Source: Spirochaetales bacterium
GTDB lineage: Bacteria; Spirochaetota; Spirochaetia; DSM-2461
Assembly (NCBI GenBank): GCA_028533045.1
Contig: JAQQAP010000018.1
Coordinates: 1 to 34,912, forward strand
Reading direction: 5' to 3'
Length of the DNA stretch: 34,912 nucleotides
The notes under the pieces were generated by a model. That model had not been told where the DNA came from. It searched no databases and saw only the letters and a list, made by a program, of their open reading frames with translations. How positions within the stretch are numbered: position 1 is the stretch's first letter; each line of letters opens with the position of its first letter. Made by a program: the position numbers and the translations under genes. Shown in pieces: positions 8,023-18,662 of this stretch.

Positions 8023-8077
8023 TATCGATAAATTACTATCGATACGTATTTATGACATCGCTTAGGAAAATTGTCAG
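8023..8077 (-). promoter_or_regulatory. adhE promoter with TATCGATA doublet
   Basis: Reading the minus strand, CTGACA (8077-8072), a 17-bp spacer and CATAAA (8054-8049) give a plausible sigma-70 promoter. Just downstream, at about the start point and leader, are two copies of the palindrome TATCGATA (8037-8044 and 8023-8030), 14 bp centre to centre. This looks like a two-site operator. It does not match the Rex consensus I know (TTGTGA-n6-TCACAA). Confidence 0.45.
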
Positions 8078-8125
8078 GCCTGTTCTGGGAAAGAATTCAC
8101 AGAAATAGGGAAAAATTACGAAATT

Positions 8126-10240
8126 TTATGAGATTTTATAGTGGGATGCCTCTTTGCGGACATTTTCAATACTGTTTTTATTCTCCTGGCTCAGTTCGCT
8201 TACGGCCTCAACGGCTTTGTTGATCTCGTTCATACCGCTGTCGATTTCCCGCATGGCCATGGCCACTTCACTGGAAATATGGGTGAGTTCCTGTACCGCA
8301 TTCAGGATAATTTTGTTACCTTGAGTCATCTCTTCCGAACCGGCCTGTACTTCCTGCCCGGAGCTCTTTAGGTCTTTGAGTGAGTCCAATACCTGGCTTC
8401 CTCCGGCCACCTGTTCTTCCATGGAGGCCTTGATTTCTCCGGTTATGTGGTTCATTTTGCTTATGTGGTTTGCAATTTCGTCAAAGGAAAGAGTTGTTTC
8501 CTCTGCACCGGTTACGATGGTGGAGACCATGGAATTGATACCGTCTATGCTTTGTCTTACCTGACCGGACTGATCGGTAGACTGTTCGGCCAGTTTGCGG
8601 ATTTCATCGGCTACGACGGCAAATCCCTTACCCGAGTCTCCCGCATGGGCCGCTTCGATGGCGGCGTTCATAGCCAGAAGGTTGGTTCGGGCGGCGATTC
8701 CCGAGATAAGGGCGTTGGCCTTTTCCAGCTCCTGGGATCTTTGGGATATCTCCCTTATGAGGGAGGACACATTTCCCAGTTTATCTGCCCCGGACTGAGA
8801 GGAGTGGGCCAGAGTTGCCATGAGGCGTTCCGCTTCATCTGTGGAGAGGGAGACATTCTTTATTTGGGCCACCATCTCTTCTACGGCGGAGGAGCCCTGG
8901 TCTATGTTGCGGTTCTGCCGTTCAATGTTACTTTCCAGGGATTGGATATTCCTGGCTGTTTGTTCTACGGTGGATACGGTGGTTGAAACACTCTCTTCCT
9001 GCTTGTCTATTTGGGAAAGGGAGTTTTCCACATTGGTTCTAATCTGAAAGAGAGCGGCGGCGGTCTCTTCCATATTGGCAGCCAGGTCGTTGCCGGTACC
9101 GTCAAGGTTTTCCAGGCTTCCATTCAGCCCCCGGAGGAATCGGCTCAAACTATCGATGAAATCGTTAACTCCCAAGGTCATGAATGTCATTTCGTCGCGG
9201 CCTTTTATCTCTCCCCTTTCCGTAAGAATCCCTTCGGAAGCTGTGGCTACCAGGTTTTCCAGCTTTTTAATCTTTCCCCCCAGGACTAAGCGTATGTAGA
9301 GGGATACGATGAGCGAGGTGAGGAGAATCAACGTGGCATTGGAGACAATGAAAACCTTCCGTACGAGGGAAATGGAATAATCCGATTCGCTAATATCCAT
9401 GCTTATAGCTGCGTGCCAACCGTTTTCTTCTATTCGGGCGGTTATGACACGTTTTTCTTGGCCGTTGAAAACATAGGCTCCGCTGTGAACGGGATTTTGA
9501 TCCTTGATAATTTCTTCAAAAAGGGGGCTTATATCAAGGCTCGAGGTAAATCTGAGCTCTTCGGAGCTGTGAATCAGTATGGTGCCGTCGGCGCTGAAGA
9601 CGTAGGGATAGCCGGTCTCTCCCAATTTTTTATTTATAATGTGTTCTGTCCCGTAGGCGGCTATATCCATGGTTGTCCCTATTACGTATTTGACCTGATT
9701 ATTCTCTCTAATTGCTGCGGCATGGACAAGTATGGACTGACCGGTGGAGGTGGAGTTTATGGGGGAGGGAGTGGTGTAGGCCTGAACGGAACTACTTGTC
9801 AGAATCTGAAAATACTCTCTTCCGGCGAGGTTCTTCCCTACGGCTCCTTTGTCGGAGCAGTAGACTATGGTTCCCTCCCTATCCAGAATAAAGGTGTTTC
9901 GGAAGTAGGGGTTGCTGTTCTTTAAGTTGTTTAGGGTAATATCGCAGAATTGGTCCCACTTCTCCTTGTCTTTCCATTGACGGCTTGTCATTTCATACAC
10001 GAAGTTATCCACATACCCCAGGAGGAGGCTTTCGTTATATTTTAGTTCGCTGTCAATGAGATCAGCCAGGGACTGGGCGATAAAGGTGTAGTCCTTATTT
10101 TGCGTTTTTTTGACTTCCCCTCTGAGAAGCTGTACCACCACCACGGCTTGTATGGTAAAAACAAGAATTAATTCTACCATTATGATAGAAATAAGGGGTA
10201 TGGCAAAGGATCTTTTTTTTAGATTTGGCTTCATGGGCAT
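8126..10240 (-). CDS. Methyl-accepting chemotaxis protein with double Cache sensor
   Basis: This is a 704-residue inner-membrane chemoreceptor. TM1 is at about 13-37. A large periplasmic dCache_1-type domain (about 40-290) contains [23 protein letters not shown]..., [16 protein letters not shown] and a second PAS-like lobe, [19 protein letters not shown]2 is at about 297-318 and is followed by HAMP. The complete signalling hairpin includes the tip [20 protein letters not shown] and [13 protein letters not shown]. The family senses small molecules such as amino acids or organic acids; the ligand here cannot be read from sequence. The ATG at 10240 has GGGAG 6 nt upstream; a second Met two codons later is possible. 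A sigma-28-like promoter lies just upstream, consistent with flagellar/chemotaxis control. No CheR-binding pentapeptide is seen at the C-terminus. Confidence 0.95.
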   Translation of the reverse strand: MPMKPNLKKRSFAIPLISIIMVELILVFTIQAVVVVQLLRGEVKKTQNKDYTFIAQSLADLIDSELKYNESLLLGYVDNFVYEMTSRQWKDKEKWDQFCDITLNNLKNSNPYFRNTFILDREGTIVYCSDKGAVGKNLAGREYFQILTSSSVQAYTTPSPINSTSTGQSILVHAAAIRENNQVKYVIGTTMDIAAYGTEHIINKKLGETGYPYVFSADGTILIHSSEELRFTSSLDISPLFEEIIKDQNPVHSGAYVFNGQEKRVITARIEENGWHAAISMDISESDYSISLVRKVFIVSNATLILLTSLIVSLYIRLVLGGKIKKLENLVATASEGILTERGEIKGRDEMTFMTLGVNDFIDSLSRFLRGLNGSLENLDGTGNDLAANMEETAAALFQIRTNVENSLSQIDKQEESVSTTVSTVEQTARNIQSLESNIERQNRNIDQGSSAVEEMVAQIKNVSLSTDEAERLMATLAHSSQSGADKLGNVSSLIREISQRSQELEKANALISGIAARTNLLAMNAAIEAAHAGDSGKGFAVVADEIRKLAEQSTDQSGQVRQSIDGINSMVSTIVTGAEETTLSFDEIANHISKMNHITGEIKASMEEQVAGGSQVLDSLKDLKSSGQEVQAGSEEMTQGNKIILNAVQELTHISSEVAMAMREIDSGMNEINKAVEAVSELSQENKNSIENVRKEASHYKIS

Positions 10241-10286
10241 TTTGTTCTCCCTTGTCTCTAAAATGGTTTTAGTTTATTTGTAAAAC

Positions 10287-10314
10287 TTATGCGGCCTAAT
10301 TGCAACTATTTTTA
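10287..10314 (-). promoter_or_regulatory. Sigma-28-like promoter of the double-Cache receptor
   Basis: On the minus strand TAAA (10314-10311), 15 bp, then GCCGCATAA (10295-10287) matches the flagellar FliA pattern TAAA-N15-GCCGATAA except for one extra C in the -10 element. It sits about 47 bp upstream of the start codon, in the correct orientation, in a chemoreceptor gene. Confidence 0.5.
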
Positions 10315-10357
10315 GGAGAGAAAAGGGGATAGGGAGGTTTTTTGGGGAGTTGGCCTG

Positions 10358-10990
10358 TTAGGGAAGGGGGCCGCTGCCCTCTCGGATGATTTCCGGTTCA
10401 TCTTCGGTTAGGCGGATTACGGTGGTTAAGTGTTTTGGCTGGGCTTCTCCCGTATCTATAACCATTTCCACGCCCTCTATATCTTCCAGTTCCCAGCCGC
10501 TTTCAAAGAGGTTTTCCTCGGCGAACTCGTAGTCCCACCAGTCTTTGTTATTCATGTCCCGGCAGGCGGTGATGGAGAAGATAGGCGCTCCGTGTTTTTG
10601 AACCAGAGCTTTGGGAATGGGACTGTCTGCCATGCGGAGTCCTATTTCCATTCTTTTCATGTTAATGATTTTTTCCACCCGGTTCCGGGCGGGTAAAACG
10701 AAGACATAGGCCCCGGGGGTCAACCGTTTGATTAACTTGAAGTGGGGGGTGTCTATTTTGGCTACATCGCTCATTTGGGAGATATCCTGGCAAATCATAC
10801 TAATGGTATAATTTCTGACACCCCCTTTGAGTTTCTTGAGTTTTTCAATGGCCTCCCGGGAATCGACACTGCCCCCAATGGCCCAGCTGGAGTCGGTGGG
10901 GAAGGCCACCAGGCCCCCCCCGGACAGAACCCGGTCGGCCCGGGCGAGAACCCGGTCGTCTATGTTGTTTTCATACACATATTCGATCAT
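10358..10990 (-). CDS. Sua5/YciO/YrdC-family protein
   Basis: This 210-residue protein has the YrdC fold: LSGGGLVAFPTDSSWAIGG (about 23-41), KLKKLKGGVRNYTISMIC (about 52-69) and KRLTPGAYVFVLPA (about 89-102). YrdC/TsaC enzymes make threonylcarbamoyl-AMP for tRNA t6A; YciO proteins are related but weaker or of unclear role. The length without the extra Sua5 C-terminal domain and the loose match of the K-x-R substrate loop favour a YciO-type member. The start codon lies 6 nt after the nifU stop with no clear ribosome-binding site, suggesting translational coupling with nifU. Confidence 0.8.
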   Translation of the reverse strand: MIEYVYENNIDDRVLARADRVLSGGGLVAFPTDSSWAIGGSVDSREAIEKLKKLKGGVRNYTISMICQDISQMSDVAKIDTPHFKLIKRLTPGAYVFVLPARNRVEKIINMKRMEIGLRMADSPIPKALVQKHGAPIFSITACRDMNNKDWWDYEFAEENLFESGWELEDIEGVEMVIDTGEAQPKHLTTVIRLTEDEPEIIREGSGPLP

Positions 10991-10996
10991 TCAAAT

Positions 10997-11959
10997 TTAC
11001 ATGGTAACAACGATAGTGTCGCTTACCTTCTCCTGTAAAGCATTTTCTATAAAATTAAAGGTGCCCGTGGTCGCACTGGCACATCCCATACAAGCCCCTT
11101 GATAGGCTATTTGGAGAACGACTTTCCCGTCCTCTTCTTTCATATCGCTTATCTCCATATTACCCCCGTCGCTTTTAAGCATGGGGCGTACTTCCGCGTC
11201 AAGAAACGCCTCGATAGCTTTGCCCTTCTGAAAAAGGCTCAGGGAGGAGAAATCCGGCTTGAGAGCTTCCTGTTCGGCCTTTTCTCTTGCCATGGCTTCC
11301 CGGGTGTCTCGCAGAATGTCTTCCAGGTAGTACTTCTTCTCTTCGTGCCCGCCGGGCTTAACACAGGACTTGCAAAAGGCTCCCGCCTTGGTGTAATCCG
11401 TAATCTGCTCAACCGTAGTCAGGTCGTTTACCCGGATCACTTCCTGGATGGTTCCCAGAGTAACCCGGGCGCATTCACAGACCATCTCCTCGTCTTCCAG
11501 AGCGGAACGGTCAATGCCTTTATGGATAGCCACGGCCTGTTTTATGACATCATAGGCCATGACGGAACAGTGCATTTTCTGAGGAGGTACGGCGGGAGTA
11601 TCCGGGTCGTCGCGCAGGGCTTTCTCTACGTCCAGATTGGTAATTTCCACCGCTTCGTCTACCGTTTTGCCCAGGCAGAGCTCTGCCATCATATCACTGG
11701 AGGCAATCGCCGTCCCGCAGCCAAAGCTTTTAAAGGAGGCCTTTACGATTTTATCGCTCTCCTTTTCTACGGCCCAGTAAAGACGTACCGCATCCCCGCA
11801 GGATTCGGCGCCCCAATCGGCTACGACAAGCTTGGCGTTAAGGGCCTTGGCTTCTTCCTCTGTTATTTCTCCCAGGTTTCTGGGGTTATTCATTCGGTCT
11901 GCCACCTGGTCGGAATAGTTATCCCAAAGTGAACCGCCTACAAGATCTTTCTTTGCCAT
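10997..11959 (-). CDS. nifU: Fe-S cluster scaffold protein NifU (three-domain)
   Basis: This 320-residue scaffold assembles Fe-S clusters and passes them to apoproteins. The N-terminal IscU-like domain (about 1-135) has the three ligand Cys in AESCGDAVRLYW, FGCGTAIASSD and AELCLGKT. The central BFD-type [2Fe-2S] domain (about 150-215) has MVCECARVT and, about 35 residues on, FCKSCVKPGG. The C-terminal Nfu domain (about 245-320) carries SDGGNMEI and GACMGCASATTGT with the CxxC motif. All expected ligands are present. The window contains no cysteine desulfurase or nitrogenase gene, so a general Fe-S role in an anaerobe is as likely as nitrogen fixation. It leads a two-gene unit with the YciO-type gene. 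Confidence 0.95.
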   Translation of the reverse strand: MAKKDLVGGSLWDNYSDQVADRMNNPRNLGEITEEEAKALNAKLVVADWGAESCGDAVRLYWAVEKESDKIVKASFKSFGCGTAIASSDMMAELCLGKTVDEAVEITNLDVEKALRDDPDTPAVPPQKMHCSVMAYDVIKQAVAIHKGIDRSALEDEEMVCECARVTLGTIQEVIRVNDLTTVEQITDYTKAGAFCKSCVKPGGHEEKKYYLEDILRDTREAMAREKAEQEALKPDFSSLSLFQKGKAIEAFLDAEVRPMLKSDGGNMEISDMKEEDGKVVLQIAYQGACMGCASATTGTFNFIENALQEKVSDTIVVTM

Positions 11960-12044
11960 TTTTTACCTCTTGTGGTTTTGAGAGTAGCTTTAAGATAATA
12001 CTTTTTCTAGCTTTTGTGTAGTATTAATTTTTAAGGGGGAAAAA

Positions 12045-13706
12045 TTAGGCTACGCTGTACTTGAAGTGGGTATAGTCTTTCTCTTCAATACGGGAAATAT
12101 AATCGATAAAGATATCAAAAAGGATGGGATCCAGCATCCCCGGATTCCGAATGATTTTATTTTGCATCCTTAATAGGGTCTGGTAGGCCAGAATGGTGGC
12201 TTTTACCTTTTTGGGCAGGGTTTTAAGCTTTTGTCCCTGACCAATGTAGGGTCTGACACGAGGAAAGAGCTTTTCCATATCGTGGGCAATCGTATGCTTG
12301 GCGTAGGGTTTGATACCGTATAGGGAGGTATCAAGGTCTTTGATGAAGTATCTTTGCCAGTATTTTTTACCGTAGCAAAGGTCTTCCAGCTCTTCTATAG
12401 AGCTCTTTAGGCGGTCCGGGTTAAAAAAGTCTTCCGCCATAATAGTCAGAACGGCGCTGACCGGCTTGGCTGTCTTATAGCCCCTTTTGTTGTGAAGGGC
12501 GTCATAGACATCACATATCTCAAGGAACTTGGCTGGGAAATAGCCCGGTATATAGGGCTTTTCATCCTTGAGAACGGGGTTTATATCGTTTGATATGACA
12601 TACTCTATGTCCTGGTCCGGGTGGGTCGCAAAGTAGGTGCCCCCCAGGGAGGCATAGGGGCCGTAGCCGCTGCCGTAGAGTTCGTGATGCATGCTGGAAA
12701 TGAGCCCGACCCGGTTGTCGTTGGGAACGACATTCAGCATTTCAAATATCTCAAAGGGATGCTGTTCTATAATGGAGTTGTCCCGGGGACCGTCGCTTTC
12801 ATAGTAATCGAGCCGGGTTATTTTGCCCAGGTCATGGTAGGCTGCCGCCAGGGAGAGAGTTGTTATTTCCTCTTTGCTAAGGAAGGGAAGGGAACCTTCG
12901 AAAATATCGCCTACCTTAGTCATCTTTTTATGGGGGATGAAGGAGTGGTAGAAGCGGTAGTATTCGTCGCACTTTCCTTCTATCGATTCAATAAGTTCCT
13001 TGCGGCTGTCTTTGCTACTAACCCTATTGTGATAGTAATTGAGCAAATCCGTATACATATGGAAGACCCGGCAGCAGTGGGCCACCGTATCGGATTGGCG
13101 GAAATCTTCCGTGGCGGAGAAAGCCTTAATGGTATCTTCGTTCTTGGTGACCGCTTCGGCAATGGCCATAATCGTTTTGGATGATTCGTTTATCACAAGG
13201 CCCAATTCAAGGGAGGATTCGCCTCCTGAATCTTTATGATCCGACATGGAGGCCCCCGCCATAAGAGTTGCCGATTTGGATATGGGAAAGACAACTTCCG
13301 CCACGTCCCTGTCTATGCGTCCCTTTTTCTCAAGCAGGATATTATTCAGTTTCTCATGTTCCATGGAAAGAAAGTCTATTCTTTCTTTAATGGGAGTTTT
13401 GCTTAACCTTTTTAGATCGGAAATCAGTTTGCTCCCGTCCAGATTGGGAATTTTGCCCCTGTTATCGTCTATGGGAAAGTTATAGCGCGTGGTACAGATG
13501 CGCCGCCAGAGTTGGATCTGATCTTCTGTTATGTAGAATTTATATTTATCCAGAACTCCCGGCTGGCCAAGGAACGTTTTAAGACGCTCCCTTTGCATGC
13601 GCTTTCGGGAGCCTTTGACATTCTCCACTATGAGGGGGAGGTCCTGCGCTATTATCTGGACCTGATGCTTGAATATGTATTCCGGATCTAACTGTATGAC
13701 CTTCAT
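12045..13706 (-). CDS. HD-GYP-like metal-dependent phosphohydrolase
   Basis: This 553-residue cytoplasmic protein has no signal peptide or membrane helix. Residues 1-190 are a basic, helical region of unknown fold. The HD domain follows (about 200-420): HCCRVFHMYTDLLNYY, AAAYHDLGKITRLDYY (the metal-binding His-Asp), IEQHPFEIFEML, SMHHELYGSGYGPYASLG and later DVYDALHNKRGYK. The arrangement HD..GK, H, HHE..GxGY and D-x-x-D-A-L resembles HD-GYP cyclic-di-GMP phosphodiesterases, although GYP proper reads GYG and the spacing is irregular, so the substrate is uncertain. It follows the UMF1 transporter gene by 48 bp on the same strand. No strong ribosome-binding site precedes the ATG. Confidence 0.75.
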   Translation of the reverse strand: MKVIQLDPEYIFKHQVQIIAQDLPLIVENVKGSRKRMQRERLKTFLGQPGVLDKYKFYITEDQIQLWRRICTTRYNFPIDDNRGKIPNLDGSKLISDLKRLSKTPIKERIDFLSMEHEKLNNILLEKKGRIDRDVAEVVFPISKSATLMAGASMSDHKDSGGESSLELGLVINESSKTIMAIAEAVTKNEDTIKAFSATEDFRQSDTVAHCCRVFHMYTDLLNYYHNRVSSKDSRKELIESIEGKCDEYYRFYHSFIPHKKMTKVGDIFEGSLPFLSKEEITTLSLAAAYHDLGKITRLDYYESDGPRDNSIIEQHPFEIFEMLNVVPNDNRVGLISSMHHELYGSGYGPYASLGGTYFATHPDQDIEYVISNDINPVLKDEKPYIPGYFPAKFLEICDVYDALHNKRGYKTAKPVSAVLTIMAEDFFNPDRLKSSIEELEDLCYGKKYWQRYFIKDLDTSLYGIKPYAKHTIAHDMEKLFPRVRPYIGQGQKLKTLPKKVKATILAYQTLLRMQNKIIRNPGMLDPILFDIFIDYISRIEEKDYTHFKYSVA

Positions 13707-13754
13707 TTTATGTAATAATCATAAGTTAAAGAAGGGGAAATTGCAAACACAAAA

Positions 13755-15056
13755 CTAATTATTCACATGCCTTTTACTTTGCTTATTATAGAGGGCAAAA
13801 AAGATCGCACCGAACACAAAAATGATCAGAACGCTAAATACTCCGAAGGGGGCGGCGGACCGGTCCAATTCCATCTGGGAAATTTCCGGTTGGCGGGAGC
13901 GGATGAACTCGGCCGCCTTGAGGGTAGAGAAGCCAAAGAGCCAGGGCCCCATAATGGCGGAGAACTTCCCGAAAATCTCGAAAAAGCCGAAAAACTCATT
14001 GGACCGTTCACGGTTGGGAATCATTTTGCCAAAGAGGGAGCGGGACAGGGCCTGAACACCTCCCTGGCTTGTCGCTACCAGCGCGGCGAGCACCCAAAAG
14101 TGCCAGGTTTCCCTTACGAAGAATCCAAAGACACAGATCCCCGTGTAAATCAGTATACCTACCCAGATCATTCGGCTTGTTCCGAATTTTCCGGCTAGAT
14201 GTCCGTAAAGAAGGGCAAAGGGAAAGGCCAAAATCTGTACCATGAGAAGGGCCAGCATCATCTGGGTTCCGTCAATGTGCAAGGCCGATCCATAGGCGGT
14301 GGACATGTATATGATTGTGTTAACTCCGTCTATGTAAAAGAAATAGGCTAGCAGGAAGAAGAGCATCGTCTTGTTGTGGTAAATATCCTTTACGGTGGTG
14401 GAAAGCTGGCGAAGTGAGTCCAGTACCATACCTTTTTTACGCTCCACATAGTGGATCTGTTTAACATTCTTTAGCAGGGGAAGGGAGAAAACTCCCCACC
14501 AAACCCCGGTTAAAGCAAAGGAGATAGCCATGGCCATGTTGGCGGAGATGGTCATAAAGAGGACCAGGAAAATGATGAAGGGTATGGTGGAGCCTCCAAT
14601 GTAGCCCAGTCCGAACCCCCAGGCGGAAACCCGGTCCATTCGTTCGTGGGTCGTAACTTCCGGGAGAAAGCCGTCGTAAAAGATGTTGGCCCCGGCAAAA
14701 CCGATGTTGCTTAGGGCATAAAGCCCAAGAATCAGCTGCCATTTGGGTGAAAAAGGCATGCCGGAAAGCCCCAGACAGGCCATGACGCCAATGGTTAGAA
14801 AGAGGGCCAGGAGCCGCTTTTTCATATCTTTGAAATCCCCCAGAGTACCCATGAGCGGGGCCAGCAGGGCCACTATGAATTTAGAGGCGGAAGTGACGCT
14901 GCCCCAGGTTGCTACGGCACTGGTATTATCCTCGAAAAGGGACATGAAAAAGATGGGGAGAATGGTCACCACCACAATGGAATGGGCCGAATTCGCCCAG
15001 TCGTACATCATCCAGCTTTTCTCTTCCCTGGTAAACTTGAATTTTCCTTCTGACAT
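13755..15056 (-). CDS. Major facilitator, UMF1/Atg22-like family
   Basis: This 433-residue transporter has about 12 membrane helices. The family-specific N-terminus SWMMYDWANSAHSIVVVTILPIFF is followed by long hydrophobic segments. A Gly-rich helix (GFGLGYIGGSTIPF) and SQGGVQALSRSLFGKMIPNRE, equivalent to the loop after helix 8, are also typical of UMF1. The family is related to yeast Atg22 vacuolar amino-acid effluxers; the bacterial substrate is not established. The ATG has AGGAGAGG upstream. It is divergently arranged with the ankyrin-protein gene across about 75 bp and is probably the first gene of a unit with the HD protein. Confidence 0.88.
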   Translation of the reverse strand: MSEGKFKFTREEKSWMMYDWANSAHSIVVVTILPIFFMSLFEDNTSAVATWGSVTSASKFIVALLAPLMGTLGDFKDMKKRLLALFLTIGVMACLGLSGMPFSPKWQLILGLYALSNIGFAGANIFYDGFLPEVTTHERMDRVSAWGFGLGYIGGSTIPFIIFLVLFMTISANMAMAISFALTGVWWGVFSLPLLKNVKQIHYVERKKGMVLDSLRQLSTTVKDIYHNKTMLFFLLAYFFYIDGVNTIIYMSTAYGSALHIDGTQMMLALLMVQILAFPFALLYGHLAGKFGTSRMIWVGILIYTGICVFGFFVRETWHFWVLAALVATSQGGVQALSRSLFGKMIPNRERSNEFFGFFEIFGKFSAIMGPWLFGFSTLKAAEFIRSRQPEISQMELDRSAAPFGVFSVLIIFVFGAIFFALYNKQSKRHVNN

Positions 15057-15131
15057 TATCCTCTCCTGCCCGGCTATTGTAATAGTCCCCGGGGATTGAG
15101 TAAACCTGTCTCGCCCCGTAAGATGGGGAGT

Positions 15132-15980
15132 ATGGATAAGTTTAACCGCCTTTTAATATTTCTTTTTATGTTGATTGGTACTGCTTTGACCTTAACGGGC
15201 CAGACAGGGGGGGATGTAAGTCTCTCCATGGATATCCTGGGGTGGTCCGATGAGGGGCATTTTGCCTGGATAGAGACTGTTAAAGAGGGGGGGCGGGAAC
15301 AGAATATCCTTAAAGTGGTGGATTTGGTGACCGACTCGATTGTTTACAGTGAGGGTTTTTCCGCCGGAGGCCAACAGGCTGTTCTGAACCGCTATGGCAT
15401 CGAGGCGGGAAAAAAGGGGACCCCCCAACAGGGAAGCCGGCTGGTTCATCAGGGGACCCTTTACGATATAGAACTTTTTAGCGAGAGCGACCGGGTGAAT
15501 ATCCGGCTTAAAAATATTAACGGCGGTACTTATAAAGAGGTAAATACAGCCCCCCTGGGCGGGGACGAGATGGAAATACGGGGTTCTGTGATAAGTCCCT
15601 TTGAGAAACGGGCCGCCCTGGTTTTTCTTCGGAAAGGGGAGGGCCATGGGGAATATATGGTTATGGGGGCCCATCTGACCCTGGGATTCCGGGCGGTGCC
15701 TTTGGAGCAGGAACCCCTGATTGAAGCTGTTCTGAATGGGCAGTACTACATTTGCCGTCTCATCCTGGAAAAGGGAACCGATCCGGACAGTGTGGGCGAT
15801 GACAGAGGATACCCGCCTCTTCTTTTGGCCGCACGGACGGGGAACTGGGATATAGCCCGGCTGCTCTTGGATTACGGAGCCCGGGGAGACCTGAAAGACG
15901 GGGAGGGCTCATCCCCCGCCGACTATGCCCGCCGGGCCGGAGAAGGTGAGTTGGCTGATAAGATGGAGAAGGCAAAATGA
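15132..15980 (+). CDS. Secreted protein with C-terminal ankyrin repeats
   Basis: This protein of about 282 residues has an N-terminal hydrophobic signal segment (MDKFNRLLIFLFMLIGTALT). A central region without recognisable family follows (about 25-190), containing WSDEGHFAWIETVKEGG and two similar WD/beta-like stretches. Residues about 195-280 form two to three ankyrin repeats (PLIEAVLNGQYYICRLILE; YPPLLLAARTGNWDIARLLL; SSPADYARRAGEGELADKM). Such modules normally mediate protein binding in the periplasm. The start is uncertain: ATGs at 15123 and 15132 and a TTG at 15096 are all in frame, and none has a well-spaced ribosome-binding site. The stop overlaps the carbonic anhydrase start (ATGA), so the two genes are coupled. 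Confidence 0.75.
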   Translation: MDKFNRLLIFLFMLIGTALTLTGQTGGDVSLSMDILGWSDEGHFAWIETVKEGGREQNILKVVDLVTDSIVYSEGFSAGGQQAVLNRYGIEAGKKGTPQQGSRLVHQGTLYDIELFSESDRVNIRLKNINGGTYKEVNTAPLGGDEMEIRGSVISPFEKRAALVFLRKGEGHGEYMVMGAHLTLGFRAVPLEQEPLIEAVLNGQYYICRLILEKGTDPDSVGDDRGYPPLLLAARTGNWDIARLLLDYGARGDLKDGEGSSPADYARRAGEGELADKMEKAK

Positions 15981-16510
15981 TGTATAAACTGGGACAGGAC
16001 GAACCGGAACTAAAAGGGGAGGGCCATTTTGTTGCCCCTTCGGCCGATTTGATTGGCAAGGTTATCCTTCACGACCGGGTCTCGGTCTGGTTCAACGCGG
16101 TTCTCCGGGGCGATATGGGGGAACGGATTGAGATTGGCGAAGGCTGCAATATTCAGGACGGAGCCGTGGGCCATGTGGAAGGAGGCAAATCCCTGCTGGT
16201 GGGCCGGAATGTGACCGTGGGCCACAACGCGATTCTCCATGCCTGCGAGATTGGAGACAACTGCTTGGTGGGAATGGGAGCGGTCGTCCTTTCCGGTGCG
16301 AAGATTGGGAGCAACTGCATAATTGGGGCCGGTTCCCTTGTTTCGGAGAGGACGGAAATCCCCGATAATTCTCTTGTTATGGGGACACCGGCCAAGGTGG
16401 TTCGTACCCTGGGACCGGGCGGGGCAGAACGGATTCGCCGGAACGGAATCTCCTATGAGGAATTGGCCGCTCAGTACAATAATGGGCTTGAGGAAATAGA
16501 ATCGCTTTAG
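15977..16510 (+). CDS. Gamma-class carbonic anhydrase-like hexapeptide protein
   Basis: This 177-residue protein has a left-handed beta-helix made of I/V/L-G-x-x hexapeptides. The family's zinc histidines are all present: GAVGHVEGG, then VTVGHNAILHACEIG. RGDMGERIEIGEGCNIQDGA carries the conserved Arg, Asp and Gln of gamma carbonic anhydrases (YrdA/CaiE/Cam group). Many members bind zinc but have not been shown to hydrate CO2, so activity is inferred. A short C-terminal helix ends at residue 177, usual for the family. The start overlaps the upstream ankyrin gene by 4 nt (ATGATG; either Met is possible). Confidence 0.88.
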   Translation: MMYKLGQDEPELKGEGHFVAPSADLIGKVILHDRVSVWFNAVLRGDMGERIEIGEGCNIQDGAVGHVEGGKSLLVGRNVTVGHNAILHACEIGDNCLVGMGAVVLSGAKIGSNCIIGAGSLVSERTEIPDNSLVMGTPAKVVRTLGPGGAERIRRNGISYEELAAQYNNGLEEIESL

Positions 16511-16632
16511 GAAATCAGCCTAAAACGGGCAATTTCATGGCAGAGACGGTCCAACGCTCAAGTCCAGATAGTTATTTATCGATTATCATGGTATAGTCGA
16601 TCATCGATTGAGATCATTTACGGAGAAAACAT

Positions 16633-18456
<1,824 letters not shown>

Positions 18457-18459
18457 ACT

Positions 18460-18502
18460 GCGGAGGATTTCTTACACCGGAAACGGATAAGAAATCCTCC
18501 GC
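18460..18502 (+). terminator. Perfect 15-bp hairpin after glmS
   Basis: GCGGAGGATTTCTTA (18460-18474) pairs perfectly with TAAGAAATCCTCCGC (18488-18502). The 13-nt loop contains a small CCG/CGG stem. It begins 3 nt after the glmS stop. No immediate T-run follows, so it may be a transcript-end stabiliser or Rho-assisted rather than a canonical intrinsic terminator. Confidence 0.55.
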
Positions 18503-18587
18503 TGTAATAGCCGGTCGGAATAAGATTTATTATTAGGGTTCCCGTTTTTTTCTGAATTCAGTGTTCTAAAGTTTTTTTTCCAGAAGT

Positions 18588-18614
18588 TAATATTTATCCT
18601 TTGGCAGACGATAA
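18588..18614 (+). promoter_or_regulatory. Sigma-28-like promoter of the third chemoreceptor
   Basis: TAATATTT (18588-18595), exactly 11 bp, then GACGATAA (18607-18614) matches the FliA consensus TAAAGTTT-N11-GCCGATAA (6/8 and 7/8). It lies 48 bp upstream of the chemoreceptor ATG. The rest of the gap 18503-18662 is AT-rich, including an isolated TAAAGTTT (18567-18574) without a good -10 partner. Confidence 0.6.
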
Positions 18615-18662
18615 TTAGAATATACAAAAAACAATTTAAAAAAATGAAAATAAGGAGCCTCC

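Noticed and set aside
6586..8031. Very long (481-codon) open frame antisense to adhE
   Set aside because: It mirrors adhE codon bias, resembles no family and lacks a ribosome-binding site. adhE itself is unmistakable on the other strand.
16511..16632. glmS ribozyme upstream of glmS
   Set aside because: The gap is only 122 bp and shows no recognisable conserved core or pseudoknot of that ribozyme class; the hairpin near this gene is downstream.
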